64,000 nt of DNA, taken from Clostridia bacterium (lineage in GTDB: Bacteria > Bacillota > Clostridia > Christensenellales > Aristaeellaceae). Numbering within the stretch: position 1 is the stretch's first letter; each line of letters begins with the position of its first letter. The notes under the pieces are model-generated. The model saw only the letters and a list, made by a program, of their open reading frames with translations. It searched no databases and had not been told where the DNA came from. Made by a program: the position numbers and the translations under genes. Positions 42,450 to 51,331 of the stretch are shown here, one piece after another. Location: positions 153,096 to 217,095 of the forward strand of contig JAFVXE010000028.1 in the NCBI GenBank assembly GCA_017501255.1. The letters are read 5' to 3'.

Positions 42450-44915
42450 TTAATCCAGATCGTACACACTGCGCACCCGCAGGTTTTCTGCGCTGCCCCG
42501 GAGGATCTTCACCCGCTTTTCACAGGCATTCAGATCGAAGAAATTGTCAGAAAGCAACAGGTCGGCATCCTCGCTTTCGATGCAGACAGACTTGGCGAAA
42601 GCGGAGGCAGTGACCACCACTTGGTCGCCTTCCCGGCGCACGGTAAGCTGAGGATCCGCAAAATTGAAATGCTTGGGGGCGCAGAACAGAGCGGTTCCTT
42701 CGCTGATGGTCTGTCCATCCACAACAAAGGCATAGCTCAGATAGTGGTCGTTCAGGGAGGCTTCCTCAAAGACCAGCTCATCCAGCCAATGGGCGCTGAG
42801 GGCTTCCACAGTAACGGCTTCCTCGCCGGAGCGCACCACGCTGCCATCCGCATTGCGCAGCGCCCAGCATACCCTGCCGATAACCGGCTGCAGGGTCTCG
42901 TTGGTCACATTCAGGCGTGCGCTGCGGATGATGGGTGCCGGATGGAACTCGTTGATCTTGGGATTCTGATCCAGCTGACCATGTTCCTCTGCAGAGATCA
43001 TCACCGGGGCGAAGAACCGCTTAGCCATGTAATGCAGGGCTTTCCAACGACCGTAGTAGTCAATGGATGCCCAGGAAGCCACGGGCCAGATATCGTTCAG
43101 CTGCCAGATGATCGCGCCCATGCAGTGACCCCGGTTGCGCCGCCAGTGCTCCACGCCGTAGCGCATGGCATCCGCCTGCAACAGCTGGGAAGCGTACAGC
43201 AGATGATCGAAACTCTTGGGGTAGCGGTAGGTCTGCGCCAGATAGCTCATAATCTTGCCGTTTGCTGCGCCGTTGCGCTGATGCCGCTCCATCACCTTGG
43301 AGAAAACATTGCGGTCACGGGGCTCGGTGAAGGCTTCCACAGTCTTCAGGCAGGGGAAGGACTGGAAGCCGAACTCGGACACATACGTAAACAGGAATTT
43401 GCGGTACTCGGTAAAAGGTTTCTCGCCGTGCCACACATCCCAGTAGTGCTGATCGCCCCGATGGGGAGAACCGGGGTCGTCAAAGGCGCCGCCGGAGGAC
43501 GGCGAAGAGGGCCAATAGAAGGTCTGGGGGGCTTCCGCTTCACAGATGCCGGATAGGATGTACTCATACATCTTGATATAATCCGCATGATGGTGCGGAA
43601 AATCCGGTTCAAAGCCGCCGGCGCTGCCGGTGGTCTGCTTCTGGTGGATGGCCGCCACATGGAAGGATTCCATCTCATTGTTGCCGCAAAGCAGCGCAAG
43701 GGAGGCGTGATGGCGCAGTCGGCGCACATTCTGCACCGTTTCTGTGCGGATGGATTTTTCAAAGGCAGGGGTCAGGTCGTAATAGGCGCAGGCATACATC
43801 AAATCCTGCCAGACCAGCAGACCCAGTTCATCGCAGATGTCATAGAAGCAATCCCAGGGATAATAGCCGCCGCCCCAGATGCGGACGGTATTGAAGTTGG
43901 CCAGCTTGGCATCCTCCAAAAGGCGGCGGGTGCGTTCCGGGGTGATGCGGCTGAAAATGTTGTCTTCCGGAATATAGTCTGCACCCATGGCAAAGATTTT
44001 CACGCCATTGACCACATGGCAGAATTCTTCGCCCCACTCGGTTTTCGCCCGGGAGACCGTCAGGGTGCGCAGACCGATGCGGCGCTGCCACACATCCTGC
44101 TCTACCCCATCACAGGTCAGGGTAACCGTGACGGTATACAGGGGCTGTGCGCCAAAACCGTTGGGCCACCACAGCTGAGGATCGTCAATGATCACTTTGC
44201 CATTCGCATCGGCTGCATAGGTGGTGCCGTCGGGAGCGGTAACGGTAGCCGTCCATGCCGGATTGGCCTTCGCTGATCCATCCCATTCCGGCTTCAGCTC
44301 CAGCGTGACACGGTTTTCCTCATGGTGCTGTAAAACCAGCACGCTGTTGAGCCGTGCCTGATCCACCCCCACAAGGGAAATATCCCGCCAAATGCCCGCA
44401 TCAGGCAAACGGGGACCCCAATCCCAGCCGTACATACAATGAACCTTGCGGATATGGGCAAAGCCGGGAATGGCATCGGTGGAATACCAGCCGGGGCTGT
44501 TGTCATAGGCGGCAAGGGCATATTCAATGGGGCTGTCAAAATGAATCATCAGCTGGTTTTCGCCCGGATGCAGCAGGGGCTTTACATCCCATTCCCAGGT
44601 GATGTGCATATTATCCGCATAGCCCACTTTCTGGCCGTTCAGATAGACATGGGCGAGGGTATCCAGCCCTTCGCAGCGGAGCAGCACCCGGTTCATACCA
44701 AGCAGGTCTTCCGTCACTTCAAAGGTGCGGAAAAACTCGAAATCGTTGCGGAGAAGCTCAAAGGCAGGCGCTTCGTTTTCCCGGTAGAAGGGATCCTCCA
44801 TGGTGCCGTCCGCCAACAGGGCGCTGTATACAGAACCGGGGATGGTCACAGAATGCGTTTCTTTCTGGCCGCACTGGCGCATTTGCCACAGGCCGTTCAG
44901 AGAATTGATTTTCAT
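42450..44915 (-). CDS. GH2-family beta-mannosidase
   Basis: 821 residues, cytoplasmic (no signal peptide). N-terminal sugar-binding jelly-roll with 'LNGLWQMRQCG' and 'YNNSPGWYSTDAI'-like region, a mannosidase 'GWDWGPRLPDAGIWRDI' block, an immunoglobulin-like domain, then the TIM barrel. The acid/base is E414 ('CGNNE') and the nucleophile E514 ('YVSEFGF'). The GWDWGP motif is typical of beta-mannosidases rather than beta-galactosidases. It releases mannose from beta-manno-oligosaccharides. GAGAGG precedes the ATG at 44915. Two 11-base direct repeats upstream (44962-44994) are a likely regulator site. It has no sugar transporter beside it in this window. Confidence 0.93.
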   Translation of the reverse strand: MKINSLNGLWQMRQCGQKETHSVTIPGSVYSALLADGTMEDPFYRENEAPAFELLRNDFEFFRTFEVTEDLLGMNRVLLRCEGLDTLAHVYLNGQKVGYADNMHITWEWDVKPLLHPGENQLMIHFDSPIEYALAAYDNSPGWYSTDAIPGFAHIRKVHCMYGWDWGPRLPDAGIWRDISLVGVDQARLNSVLVLQHHEENRVTLELKPEWDGSAKANPAWTATVTAPDGTTYAADANGKVIIDDPQLWWPNGFGAQPLYTVTVTLTCDGVEQDVWQRRIGLRTLTVSRAKTEWGEEFCHVVNGVKIFAMGADYIPEDNIFSRITPERTRRLLEDAKLANFNTVRIWGGGYYPWDCFYDICDELGLLVWQDLMYACAYYDLTPAFEKSIRTETVQNVRRLRHHASLALLCGNNEMESFHVAAIHQKQTTGSAGGFEPDFPHHHADYIKMYEYILSGICEAEAPQTFYWPSSPSSGGAFDDPGSPHRGDQHYWDVWHGEKPFTEYRKFLFTYVSEFGFQSFPCLKTVEAFTEPRDRNVFSKVMERHQRNGAANGKIMSYLAQTYRYPKSFDHLLYASQLLQADAMRYGVEHWRRNRGHCMGAIIWQLNDIWPVASWASIDYYGRWKALHYMAKRFFAPVMISAEEHGQLDQNPKINEFHPAPIIRSARLNVTNETLQPVIGRVCWALRNADGSVVRSGEEAVTVEALSAHWLDELVFEEASLNDHYLSYAFVVDGQTISEGTALFCAPKHFNFADPQLTVRREGDQVVVTASAFAKSVCIESEDADLLLSDNFFDLNACEKRVKILRGSAENLRVRSVYDLD

Positions 44916-44961
44916 GGTTGCTACCTCTCTGTGCTATGGTATTAGGAGCATTGTCTTTTTC

Positions 44962-44994
44962 GCTTTACAGATAGCTTTCTCCTGCTTTACAGAT
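44962..44994. promoter_or_regulatory. Direct-repeat operator candidate upstream of the GH2 gene
   Basis: GCTTTACAGAT at 44962-44972 and again, without mismatch, at 44984-44994. The 22-base spacing is two helical turns. They lie 47-79 bases before the GH2 start, where a promoter is expected. Confidence 0.5.
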
Positions 44995-45265
44995 CAATTT
45001 TTGTTAAGTTTTTTCACGCCGATTCATCAGCATCGCAACCAAGTTCTGAGCAGCGAAAATTTTAGAGAAAATTTCCGCCCTAAAGCAGGAAAAACGGCAG
45101 CTGTGTCGAAATGTATAAATACAAAGACAACAGGATAGATTGATGATAGTGGTTGCGCAACCCTCTCCCCCTTTTCCCATTCAGAAAGGAGCGTGGTTCC
45201 ATTGGCGAAGCCTGTTTTATGTCCCTATCATTTGAAAAATCCAGCATAAAGGAGTTGCCATCAGT
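44995..45265 (+). promoter_or_regulatory. AT-rich upstream region of hpf
   Basis: No full-size gene. A SigH-like promoter candidate is AGGAAAA (45087-45093), 14 bases, GAAAT (45108-45112). A perfect 12-base palindrome GGTTGCGCAACC lies at 45151-45162. A possible 15-codon leader peptide starts with TTG at 45202 after AAAGGAG and ends at 45249, where its stop codon runs into the hpf ribosome binding site. All three are proposals from pattern alone. Confidence 0.4.
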
Positions 45266-45805
45266 ATGAAGACAACCATCACCGCCAAAAATATGAATGT
45301 CAGCAACGGCGTCAACGAGCGCATCATGAAAAAAACCGGTAAGATGGAGCGTTATTTTTCTCCCGATACCGAAATGATCGTCCGTTTGACCAAGGAAAAG
45401 AATAACCGCCGCAAGTGCGAGATTACCGTTCCCTTTGAGGGCGTGGTGCTCCGCGCCGAAGCCGCCACCGAAGATAACCTCTACGTCAGCATTGATCAGG
45501 CTCTGGCCAAGCTGGAGCGTCAGCTGCACAAACACCGCACCAAGCTGGGCAAGCGCCTCCGTGAGGACGCCTTCAAGGCTGCCGACATGGAATATTTTGA
45601 GGAGCCCGCTGCTGTGGAGCCCACCCTGAAGGTGGTCAAGCACAAGACTTTCCCGGTTCGCCCCATGAGCGTGGAAGACGCTATTATGCAGATGGAACTG
45701 CTGGGCCACGACTTCTTCGCCTTTGTGAATGTGGATACTGACCGCACCAACATCCTCTACCTGCGCAAGGATGGCGACTTGGGTTTGCTGGAGCCCGAGG
45801 CATAA
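45266..45805 (+). CDS. hpf: Ribosome hibernation promoting factor, long form
   Basis: 179 residues: the N-terminal RaiA-like domain (1-100, 'MKTTITAKNMNVSNGVNERI', 'LTKEKNNRRKCEITV') and a C-terminal dimerisation domain (about 120-179, 'VRPMSVEDAIMQMELLGHDFFAFVN', positions cited by region only). The long form dimerises 70S ribosomes into 100S particles in stationary phase. AAAGGAG precedes the ATG at 45266. It is followed by a strong terminator, so it is a single-gene unit. Confidence 0.96.
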   Translation: MKTTITAKNMNVSNGVNERIMKKTGKMERYFSPDTEMIVRLTKEKNNRRKCEITVPFEGVVLRAEAATEDNLYVSIDQALAKLERQLHKHRTKLGKRLREDAFKAADMEYFEEPAAVEPTLKVVKHKTFPVRPMSVEDAIMQMELLGHDFFAFVNVDTDRTNILYLRKDGDLGLLEPEA

Positions 45806-45832
45806 GGCGGTTGTTGATAGAACGGTTTTTTG

Positions 45833-45861
45833 GGGCCGCTGCGAAAGCAGCGGCCCTTTTT
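45833..45861 (+). terminator. Terminator of hpf
   Basis: GGGCCGCTGC (45833-45842), GAAA tetraloop, GCAGCGGCCC (45847-45856), then TTTTT. Confidence 0.93.
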
Positions 45862-45865
45862 GCAC

Positions 45866-45898
45866 AAAAAACGGTGCCTGGCTTTACAACCAGACACC
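45866..45898 (-). terminator. Terminator of the P-loop gene
   Basis: Minus-strand stem GGTGTCTGG/CCAGGCACC (one G-T pair, 45873-45898) followed by a run of T (45866-45871). It stands back to back with the hpf terminator. Confidence 0.85.
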
Positions 45899-45914
45899 AT
45901 TTTCATTTTGCTTG

Positions 45915-46325
45915 TCAGATCACATACTTGGCAATGAACTCGGGCAGGTCAGCCGGATCCTCGCTGATGCAGAGGATAAAGTCCACGCCGCTCTTTTCGC
46001 TGATCTTTTCCAGACGCTGGAACATCCACTGGCTGTTATTCAGGTCGGACTTGATAAGCTTCTTGAACGCGTCGATAAAAATCTGGCCGATGTCGAAGTT
46101 CTGGCTGGTAGCACCGCTGATGAAGCCCATGAACATCTGATCGCTTTCGATATCGTATTCGCCTGCATTCACAAAACGAACGTCACGGGTAAGATCGAAC
46201 ATATAGCGATTATCGTCATCGATGAAAACGATGTCGTGCTTGGTATCCTTGGCAGCAGTGTTGGCCATTTCAATGATCCGCTTGGTCTTTCCGGAACCCT
46301 TTTTACCGGCAATTACCTGAATCAA
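45915..46325 (-). CDS. Small P-loop NTPase of unknown role (often labelled PilT-like)
   Basis: 136 residues. It begins 'IQVIAGKKGSGKTKRII' with a perfect Walker A (GKKGSGKT), followed by 'IVFIDDDNRYMFDL' and a central 'IFIDAFKKLIKSDL' strand in Walker B position. Similar Firmicutes proteins are called twitching motility protein PilT, but this one is far too short for a PilT motor and there are no pilus genes here. I chose TTG 46325 as start, seven bases after GGAGGC; the longer frame begins within the promoter region. Function unknown. Confidence 0.82.
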   Translation of the reverse strand: MIQVIAGKKGSGKTKRIIEMANTAAKDTKHDIVFIDDDNRYMFDLTRDVRFVNAGEYDIESDQMFMGFISGATSQNFDIGQIFIDAFKKLIKSDLNNSQWMFQRLEKISEKSGVDFILCISEDPADLPEFIAKYVI

Positions 46326-46413
46326 TGGGAACGCCTCCTTCAATGTTTTGTTTTGGTGCTTGACGCGGTGATGCGCCATCGGTCTGCCATCACCTGCGTT
46401 ATTCTTCGAGAAG

Positions 46414-46443
46414 ATTATACCATGAAACCCGCACCCATGGCAA
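46414..46443 (-). promoter_or_regulatory. Promoter of the P-loop gene
   Basis: Minus-strand TTGCCA (46438-46443), 18-base spacer, TATAAT (46414-46419) preceded by TGG (extended -10). It lies about 90 bases before the TTG start. Confidence 0.75.
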
Positions 46444-46475
46444 CGGCTTTCCTGTTTTTCTTGTGTCGATTTTGG

Positions 46476-49400
46476 TCAAGTTGTTGTATTTCCGGCATTT
46501 CCGCCCTCATCCAGCAGTTGACGAAGCCCCTCCATATCCAGTTTGGGTACCTCCCGGAAGGCAGCATCGGGACGGCTGCTGTCAAAATGGCAGACGGATT
46601 GATAGTCGCACATTTCACAGGCTGCCATACCATCCCGCATGGGCGAGATGGCGGTTTTGCCATCCAGCAGTTCCTGCGCCAGCCGGGTGGCTTCTTCTCT
46701 GGCGTGTTCCATCAAGGCTGACATTTGCTGCATACTCAGGGCATGGGCATCCTTGCGCAACTCGCCGCCCTGCTGCACCAGCGGCGGGATGACACAGGCG
46801 GTTTCGCCGCTGTCCATGGCCTCGATCACTTCCACATCATAGAGGGTGATGCCTTTCAAACGGAACAGCTTGCGCAGCTGATCTTCCACAAGTTCGGTCA
46901 GGTCGCTGTCGCTTTCCACCAGCGGGTCGGCTACATAGAAATAGAATGCGCCTGCCGGTTTGCCGTCGGGAATGGCAGCCGTGCATACTTCCAGATACAA
47001 CAGCAGTTGCAGCTGCAATCCCCACCACGCCCGGTTGGCTTCCAGCTGCTGCTGGGAGGATTTATAGTCGATCACCCGCAGATACACGCTGTCCTCCGTA
47101 TCAAAGCGGTCGATGCGGTCAATACGCCCTCTCAGGGTCAGCTGACGGCCATCGGGCAAGGTCAGGATGATCGGCGGCAGACCGCCCTCATAACCAAAGG
47201 CAGCTTCCGTACGGTAAACCGAAAAACTGCCCGCCGCCAGTTGGTTGGTGATCACCTGCGCTGCCCGGCGCACCACATCCTCTGCCAGATGGAAGCGCCA
47301 CAAATTGCGCTCCCCATCCCCCATGGGGCCTTGCAGCACTTCCTCCCGTCCGGGCTCCATGGCTTCCTCTGCCAGCTGCAAAACCCGCTGGGGCGAAACC
47401 TCCGGATAGGCCGGTTCCTTGCGGGCCAGATGGGCAAAGCGGTTCAGGGCATCATGGTAGAAATTGCCGGTCTCAATGGGATCAATGCGCCATTCCTTGA
47501 GTACATGAGGGCGCAGGCCATAATGAAGGAAATGCTTGAAGGGGCACTTGGCAAACTCCTCCAGACGGCTGATGGACATGGTTTCATCGCCGAAGAGCAG
47601 CCTTGCCTGCTCCCGGGTGATGGGGGTGGCGCTGCCATCGTAGCGCACGGCACGCAACAGCCGCATGGCTGCCGGTGCGGTATGCTGATTTTCCAGCAGT
47701 TTACGCAGCCATTCCTGATGCTGCGGGCTCAGATTGCTGCCGCCCAGCCCATCCCGCTGGGCACGCAGGGCAAGGCTCAATTCTGCCAGCGCCTGCGCCG
47801 CAGACAAAGGCAACTCTTCCAACGGCACGGGGGAAGGCGTCACATGGGCAATCAGCTGGTTGGTGAGATTGCTGAGCAGCGGCAAGGGACGAAGGGCCGC
47901 CCCTTCCGGGCTGGTTTTGGCGCAGCTGAGGAACAGATAGCGGGTGGGCAGGGTCATGGCACGCTTCAAATCCAGCTTGGCAAAGCGGATGCGGTTATCA
48001 TCGGTCAGGCCAAGGAAACAGCCGGTTTCCTCCTGGGCGGCCTGCCGTTCCTCCGGGGTGAGCAGGCTCTGGGTATCCCGCTGCAAAACCCCGTCGCTGA
48101 GCCCCATCAGGAACAGGGCATCCACGTTTTCCGGCAGGGAATGGCCCAATGTACCCACATGAAGCATATGCCCCGCCGGAGGCAGCGCCGCCAGCGAAAG
48201 CGCAGAAAAGCCGCATTCCATACGGGTGGCAATGTGTTTCAGGGGTACACGGCTCTTATCGCTGAGGCGCACCATCTGATCCAGCAATGTCAGCACTGCC
48301 TGCCAGATTTGGCTGTTCTGGCTCTGCCGGACGGTTAAACCGGCTTTCAGCAACTTTTCTTCCTCCTGCTTGAGGGTTTCATAGGCCTGAACATCCTCCA
48401 GCAGGGTGAACACCGCCTCCATGGACTGGGCAGCGCTGCGGGCTGCCACCAGTGCAGCACGAACCTTGACCAGCGGATCGATCAAGCGCTGGCGCAGGGC
48501 TTCACAGATCTCGCATTCTGCTTCGCTGCCACGGGTAAAGGGCTTTGTCCAGCGTACCCGGTCAATGCCATAGGTATAGGCATAGTTTTCCAGACGGCAG
48601 CATTCATCATAACTGAGGGGAGCATAGCCGCTTTTCATCAGCCCCAGCACATCCCGGTTGCGGTAGCCGTCCGCAATGGCCCGCATGGCGCACATGAGAA
48701 AGCGCACCAGCCCATGGCTCAGGGCAGGCAGCTTTTCATCCGCATAGAAAGGGATGCCGCTGTCCCGCAGGGCGGTGTTGACAGCGAAGCTGTAGCCATT
48801 GGCATCCGGATACAGCACGGCGATGCGCTCCACATCCATGCCCTGCGCCATCAGGCGCAGGATTTGCCGGGTCATCAGGGTGGCTTCCTCATGGGGACTG
48901 AGGCCGTCAAAAGCGTAAACCTGCTGCTGCGGTTCTTCGTACCGCTTGGGGGACAGGGTGAACAGCTGATTGTCCAGATGCCGGAACACCGGGGCGGTAT
49001 CCAGCGGCTTGGGCGGCACCGGCACCATCCTGGCGGTGAGGCTGCCTTCTGCCAGCATATCCATGAACCGTCCCACCCCCTGCCGCACCGGCAGGAACAG
49101 GTCGCTGTCCGGGGCGGAAACGCCATCGCACAAAAGGGCCACTGTCAGGCTTTCGCAAAGTTCTGCCGCTGATGCCAACAGGCGCATCATCTGATCCGGC
49201 AGGGTATCAAAGCCGTATACATACAGATGCTTGCCCCGCAGATAATCGCTGCCGCCAAGACGGCTTGCCACATAGGCCAGCTGATCCTCACTGTCGCTGA
49301 AACGCTGGCTCAGTACCGCTTCGTACTGGGCATAGATCAGGCTCAGATCCAGCAGCTTTTCCCGGGTGATGCCCGGCGGCAGTTTTCCAGCATATTCGCT

Positions 49401-49811
49401 GAGCAGCTCCGGGGTCATGCCGCCACGCTTCAGATCGGTGATCAGCGCAGCGGTCTTTTCCACAAAGCCTCGGCGGGAAGCCAGCGAACCATAATAGCCC
49501 AGCTTGTCTTCCAATTTTTCCAGCGCAAGGCTGACCGCCATGCGTCGCCCGGAAGCGGAAAGAGGCTCCCGGCTGTCCTTGCCGCTGCTTTCCAGAATAC
49601 GCTCATACAGGCGGGAGGGACTGAGTACATCAATCAGGAAAAGGCCGTCCAGATGCAGCCTGTCCATCAGGTCGCGCTCGGCTTGCAAAGTGAGCTGCTC
49701 CGGTACCAGCAGGATGCAGTCCTGCCCCTGTTTCCGTTTTTCGTCCAATTCCAGCGCCACCGGCTCAAACAAACGGTGAGGCCGGGCGGTGAGAATACGC
49801 ACATTTGCCAT
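46476..49811 (-). CDS. addB: AddB subunit of the AddAB helicase-nuclease
   Basis: 1111 residues. N-terminal helicase-like domain without the classic intact Walker A; C-terminal RecB-type nuclease with 'TLRGRIDRIDRF' and 'LRVIDYKSS' (the D-Y-K of the active site). The iron-sulfur cysteines are 'FAKCPFKHF' and 'CEMCDYQSVC' (one + three), as in AddB. With AddA it resects double-strand breaks for RecA. The ATG at 49811 has AAGGAGGAATCCC upstream; a 48-residue extension is unlikely. Its usual partner addA is neither upstream (divergent mnmE) nor downstream, which is unusual. Confidence 0.93.
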   Translation of the reverse strand: MANVRILTARPHRLFEPVALELDEKRKQGQDCILLVPEQLTLQAERDLMDRLHLDGLFLIDVLSPSRLYERILESSGKDSREPLSASGRRMAVSLALEKLEDKLGYYGSLASRRGFVEKTAALITDLKRGGMTPELLSEYAGKLPPGITREKLLDLSLIYAQYEAVLSQRFSDSEDQLAYVASRLGGSDYLRGKHLYVYGFDTLPDQMMRLLASAAELCESLTVALLCDGVSAPDSDLFLPVRQGVGRFMDMLAEGSLTARMVPVPPKPLDTAPVFRHLDNQLFTLSPKRYEEPQQQVYAFDGLSPHEEATLMTRQILRLMAQGMDVERIAVLYPDANGYSFAVNTALRDSGIPFYADEKLPALSHGLVRFLMCAMRAIADGYRNRDVLGLMKSGYAPLSYDECCRLENYAYTYGIDRVRWTKPFTRGSEAECEICEALRQRLIDPLVKVRAALVAARSAAQSMEAVFTLLEDVQAYETLKQEEEKLLKAGLTVRQSQNSQIWQAVLTLLDQMVRLSDKSRVPLKHIATRMECGFSALSLAALPPAGHMLHVGTLGHSLPENVDALFLMGLSDGVLQRDTQSLLTPEERQAAQEETGCFLGLTDDNRIRFAKLDLKRAMTLPTRYLFLSCAKTSPEGAALRPLPLLSNLTNQLIAHVTPSPVPLEELPLSAAQALAELSLALRAQRDGLGGSNLSPQHQEWLRKLLENQHTAPAAMRLLRAVRYDGSATPITREQARLLFGDETMSISRLEEFAKCPFKHFLHYGLRPHVLKEWRIDPIETGNFYHDALNRFAHLARKEPAYPEVSPQRVLQLAEEAMEPGREEVLQGPMGDGERNLWRFHLAEDVVRRAAQVITNQLAAGSFSVYRTEAAFGYEGGLPPIILTLPDGRQLTLRGRIDRIDRFDTEDSVYLRVIDYKSSQQQLEANRAWWGLQLQLLLYLEVCTAAIPDGKPAGAFYFYVADPLVESDSDLTELVEDQLRKLFRLKGITLYDVEVIEAMDSGETACVIPPLVQQGGELRKDAHALSMQQMSALMEHAREEATRLAQELLDGKTAISPMRDGMAACEMCDYQSVCHFDSSRPDAAFREVPKLDMEGLRQLLDEGGNAGNTTT

Positions 49812-49829
49812 TGGGATTCCTCCTTCCCC

Positions 49830-49858
49830 TTGGAAAAAGAACAAAACCATGCTATGAT
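49830..49858 (+). promoter_or_regulatory. Promoter of mnmE
   Basis: TTGGAA (49830-49835), 17-base spacer, TATGAT (49853-49858) preceded by TGC (extended -10); 32 bases before the mnmE start. Confidence 0.78.
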
Positions 49859-49890
49859 AACGCCAGCACATTTCAGGGAGGCTGACAGAT

Positions 49891-51237
49891 ATGACGGATA
49901 CCATCGTGGGCATCGCAACCGCTGCGGGAGAGGGCGGTGTCGCCATCGTGCGCATCAGCGGCGAGGATGCGGCGCAGCTGCTTTCGCAGGTGTTCCGCTC
50001 CGGAAGATACCAGCCCCCCTATGAAAGCCACAAGCTGATGTACGGCCACGTAATCGACGGGGATGAAACCGTGGATGAATGTATGGCGGTGTATATGGCC
50101 GCCCCCCGCACCTATACCCGGGAGGATGTATGCGAAATCCACACCCATGGCGGCAGCACCGCCGCTGCCCTGACCATGAAACTGCTCATCCGGCTGGGCG
50201 CACGCCCTGCGGAAGCAGGCGAATTCACCCGCCGTGCCTTCATGAATGGCCGCATTGACCTGAGTCAGGCCGAAGCGGTGATGGGGGTCATTTCTGCCCA
50301 GTCCCAGGCTGCTCTCAGAGCACAGCAGATGCAGCTGTCCGGCGGTCAGAGCCGTTTCATCCGGGATGCACAGGAACAGCTTACCACGTTGCTGGCCGGA
50401 TTGGAAGCCCATATCGACTATCCGGATGAAATTGACGAGGAAGAAGCCATCAGCGGCCTGAACGATGGGCTGGACAAGCTGATTCATACCTTGAACGCTG
50501 CCATTGACGAACGCAGCGCCCGCATTGTGCGGGAAGGTCTTCGGGTGGCTCTGTGCGGCCGGCCCAATGCAGGCAAGAGCACCCTGTTCAACGCTCTTTT
50601 AGGTGAAGAAAAAGCCATCGTCACCGCCATTCCCGGCACCACCCGGGATGTGCTGGACGGCAGCTTCACCCTGGACGGCTGCCGGGTATTGCTCAGCGAT
50701 ACCGCCGGGCTCCGGGACAGTGAGGATGTGGTGGAGCAGATTGGTGTGGAGCGTGCCCGGAAGGCTATGCAGGAAGCCGATGTAGCGCTTTTGGTGGTGG
50801 ATGCCTCCCAGCCCCTGAACGAAGATGACAAAGCGCTGTTGTCCACCGCCTTTGACTGTCCCTGCGCCACGCTGCTGAACAAGCAGGATGCCGCTGTGGT
50901 CACCCCGGAGGAGGCGGCAGCCCTGAACGCTCCCTCCCCCATCATCAGCCTGAGCGCCAAACACGGCGATGGGCTGGAGGCGGTACGGGATTTCCTGCGC
51001 ACCCAGCTGAAAACGCCTCAGCAGTTACTGCTGACCCATGAGCGCCACATGGCTGTGGCCCGACAGGCATTGGAGCGGCTGGAGGCGGCCCGCCATTCCC
51101 TGACCACCGACGCACCCATGGATTTTGCCGCCGTGGATTTGCACGAAGCCCTGTACCTGCTGGGCCGCATCACTGGCGAAAGCGTGGATGAAAAGCTGCT
51201 GGATGACATTTTCTCCCGTTTCTGCGTGGGCAAGTGA
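49891..51237 (+). CDS. mnmE: tRNA modification GTPase MnmE
   Basis: 448 residues. The N-terminal folate-binding domain begins 'DTIVGIATAAGEGGVAIVRISG'; the inserted G domain has 'CGRPNAGKST', 'DTAGLRD' and 'NKQD'; the C-terminal helical domain ends in the signature 'FCVGK'. With MnmG it makes 5-carboxymethylaminomethyl-uridine at the tRNA wobble position. The usual mnmE partner mnmG and the rpmH-yidC cluster are not adjacent. AGGGAGG precedes the ATG. Confidence 0.97.
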   Translation: MTDTIVGIATAAGEGGVAIVRISGEDAAQLLSQVFRSGRYQPPYESHKLMYGHVIDGDETVDECMAVYMAAPRTYTREDVCEIHTHGGSTAAALTMKLLIRLGARPAEAGEFTRRAFMNGRIDLSQAEAVMGVISAQSQAALRAQQMQLSGGQSRFIRDAQEQLTTLLAGLEAHIDYPDEIDEEEAISGLNDGLDKLIHTLNAAIDERSARIVREGLRVALCGRPNAGKSTLFNALLGEEKAIVTAIPGTTRDVLDGSFTLDGCRVLLSDTAGLRDSEDVVEQIGVERARKAMQEADVALLVVDASQPLNEDDKALLSTAFDCPCATLLNKQDAAVVTPEEAAALNAPSPIISLSAKHGDGLEAVRDFLRTQLKTPQQLLLTHERHMAVARQALERLEAARHSLTTDAPMDFAAVDLHEALYLLGRITGESVDEKLLDDIFSRFCVGK

Positions 51238-51265
51238 TTGCTCCCAATAATCAGAATACACGAGA

Positions 51266-51303
51266 AATCCCCGAAACAGCCCGAGCTGTTCCGGGGATTC
51301 TTT
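51266..51303. terminator. Bidirectional terminator between mnmE and the barstar gene
   Basis: Arms 51266-51280 and 51285-51299 pair except for one A-C mismatch (AATCCCCGAAACAGC with GCTGTTCCGGGGATT). Weak T-runs lie on both sides. Confidence 0.7.
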
Positions 51304-51331
51304 CACTGGTGAATTTTCATTGCAAAACCGA

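Noticed and set aside
45915..46325. PilT twitching motility ATPase.
   Set aside because: The protein is only 136 residues, with a Walker A and little else; no pilus genes are present. The name is a database habit.
46476..49955. Longer addB starting at 49955.
   Set aside because: The extension crosses the divergent mnmE promoter and start and has no ribosome binding site; AAGGAGG sits before the ATG at 49811.
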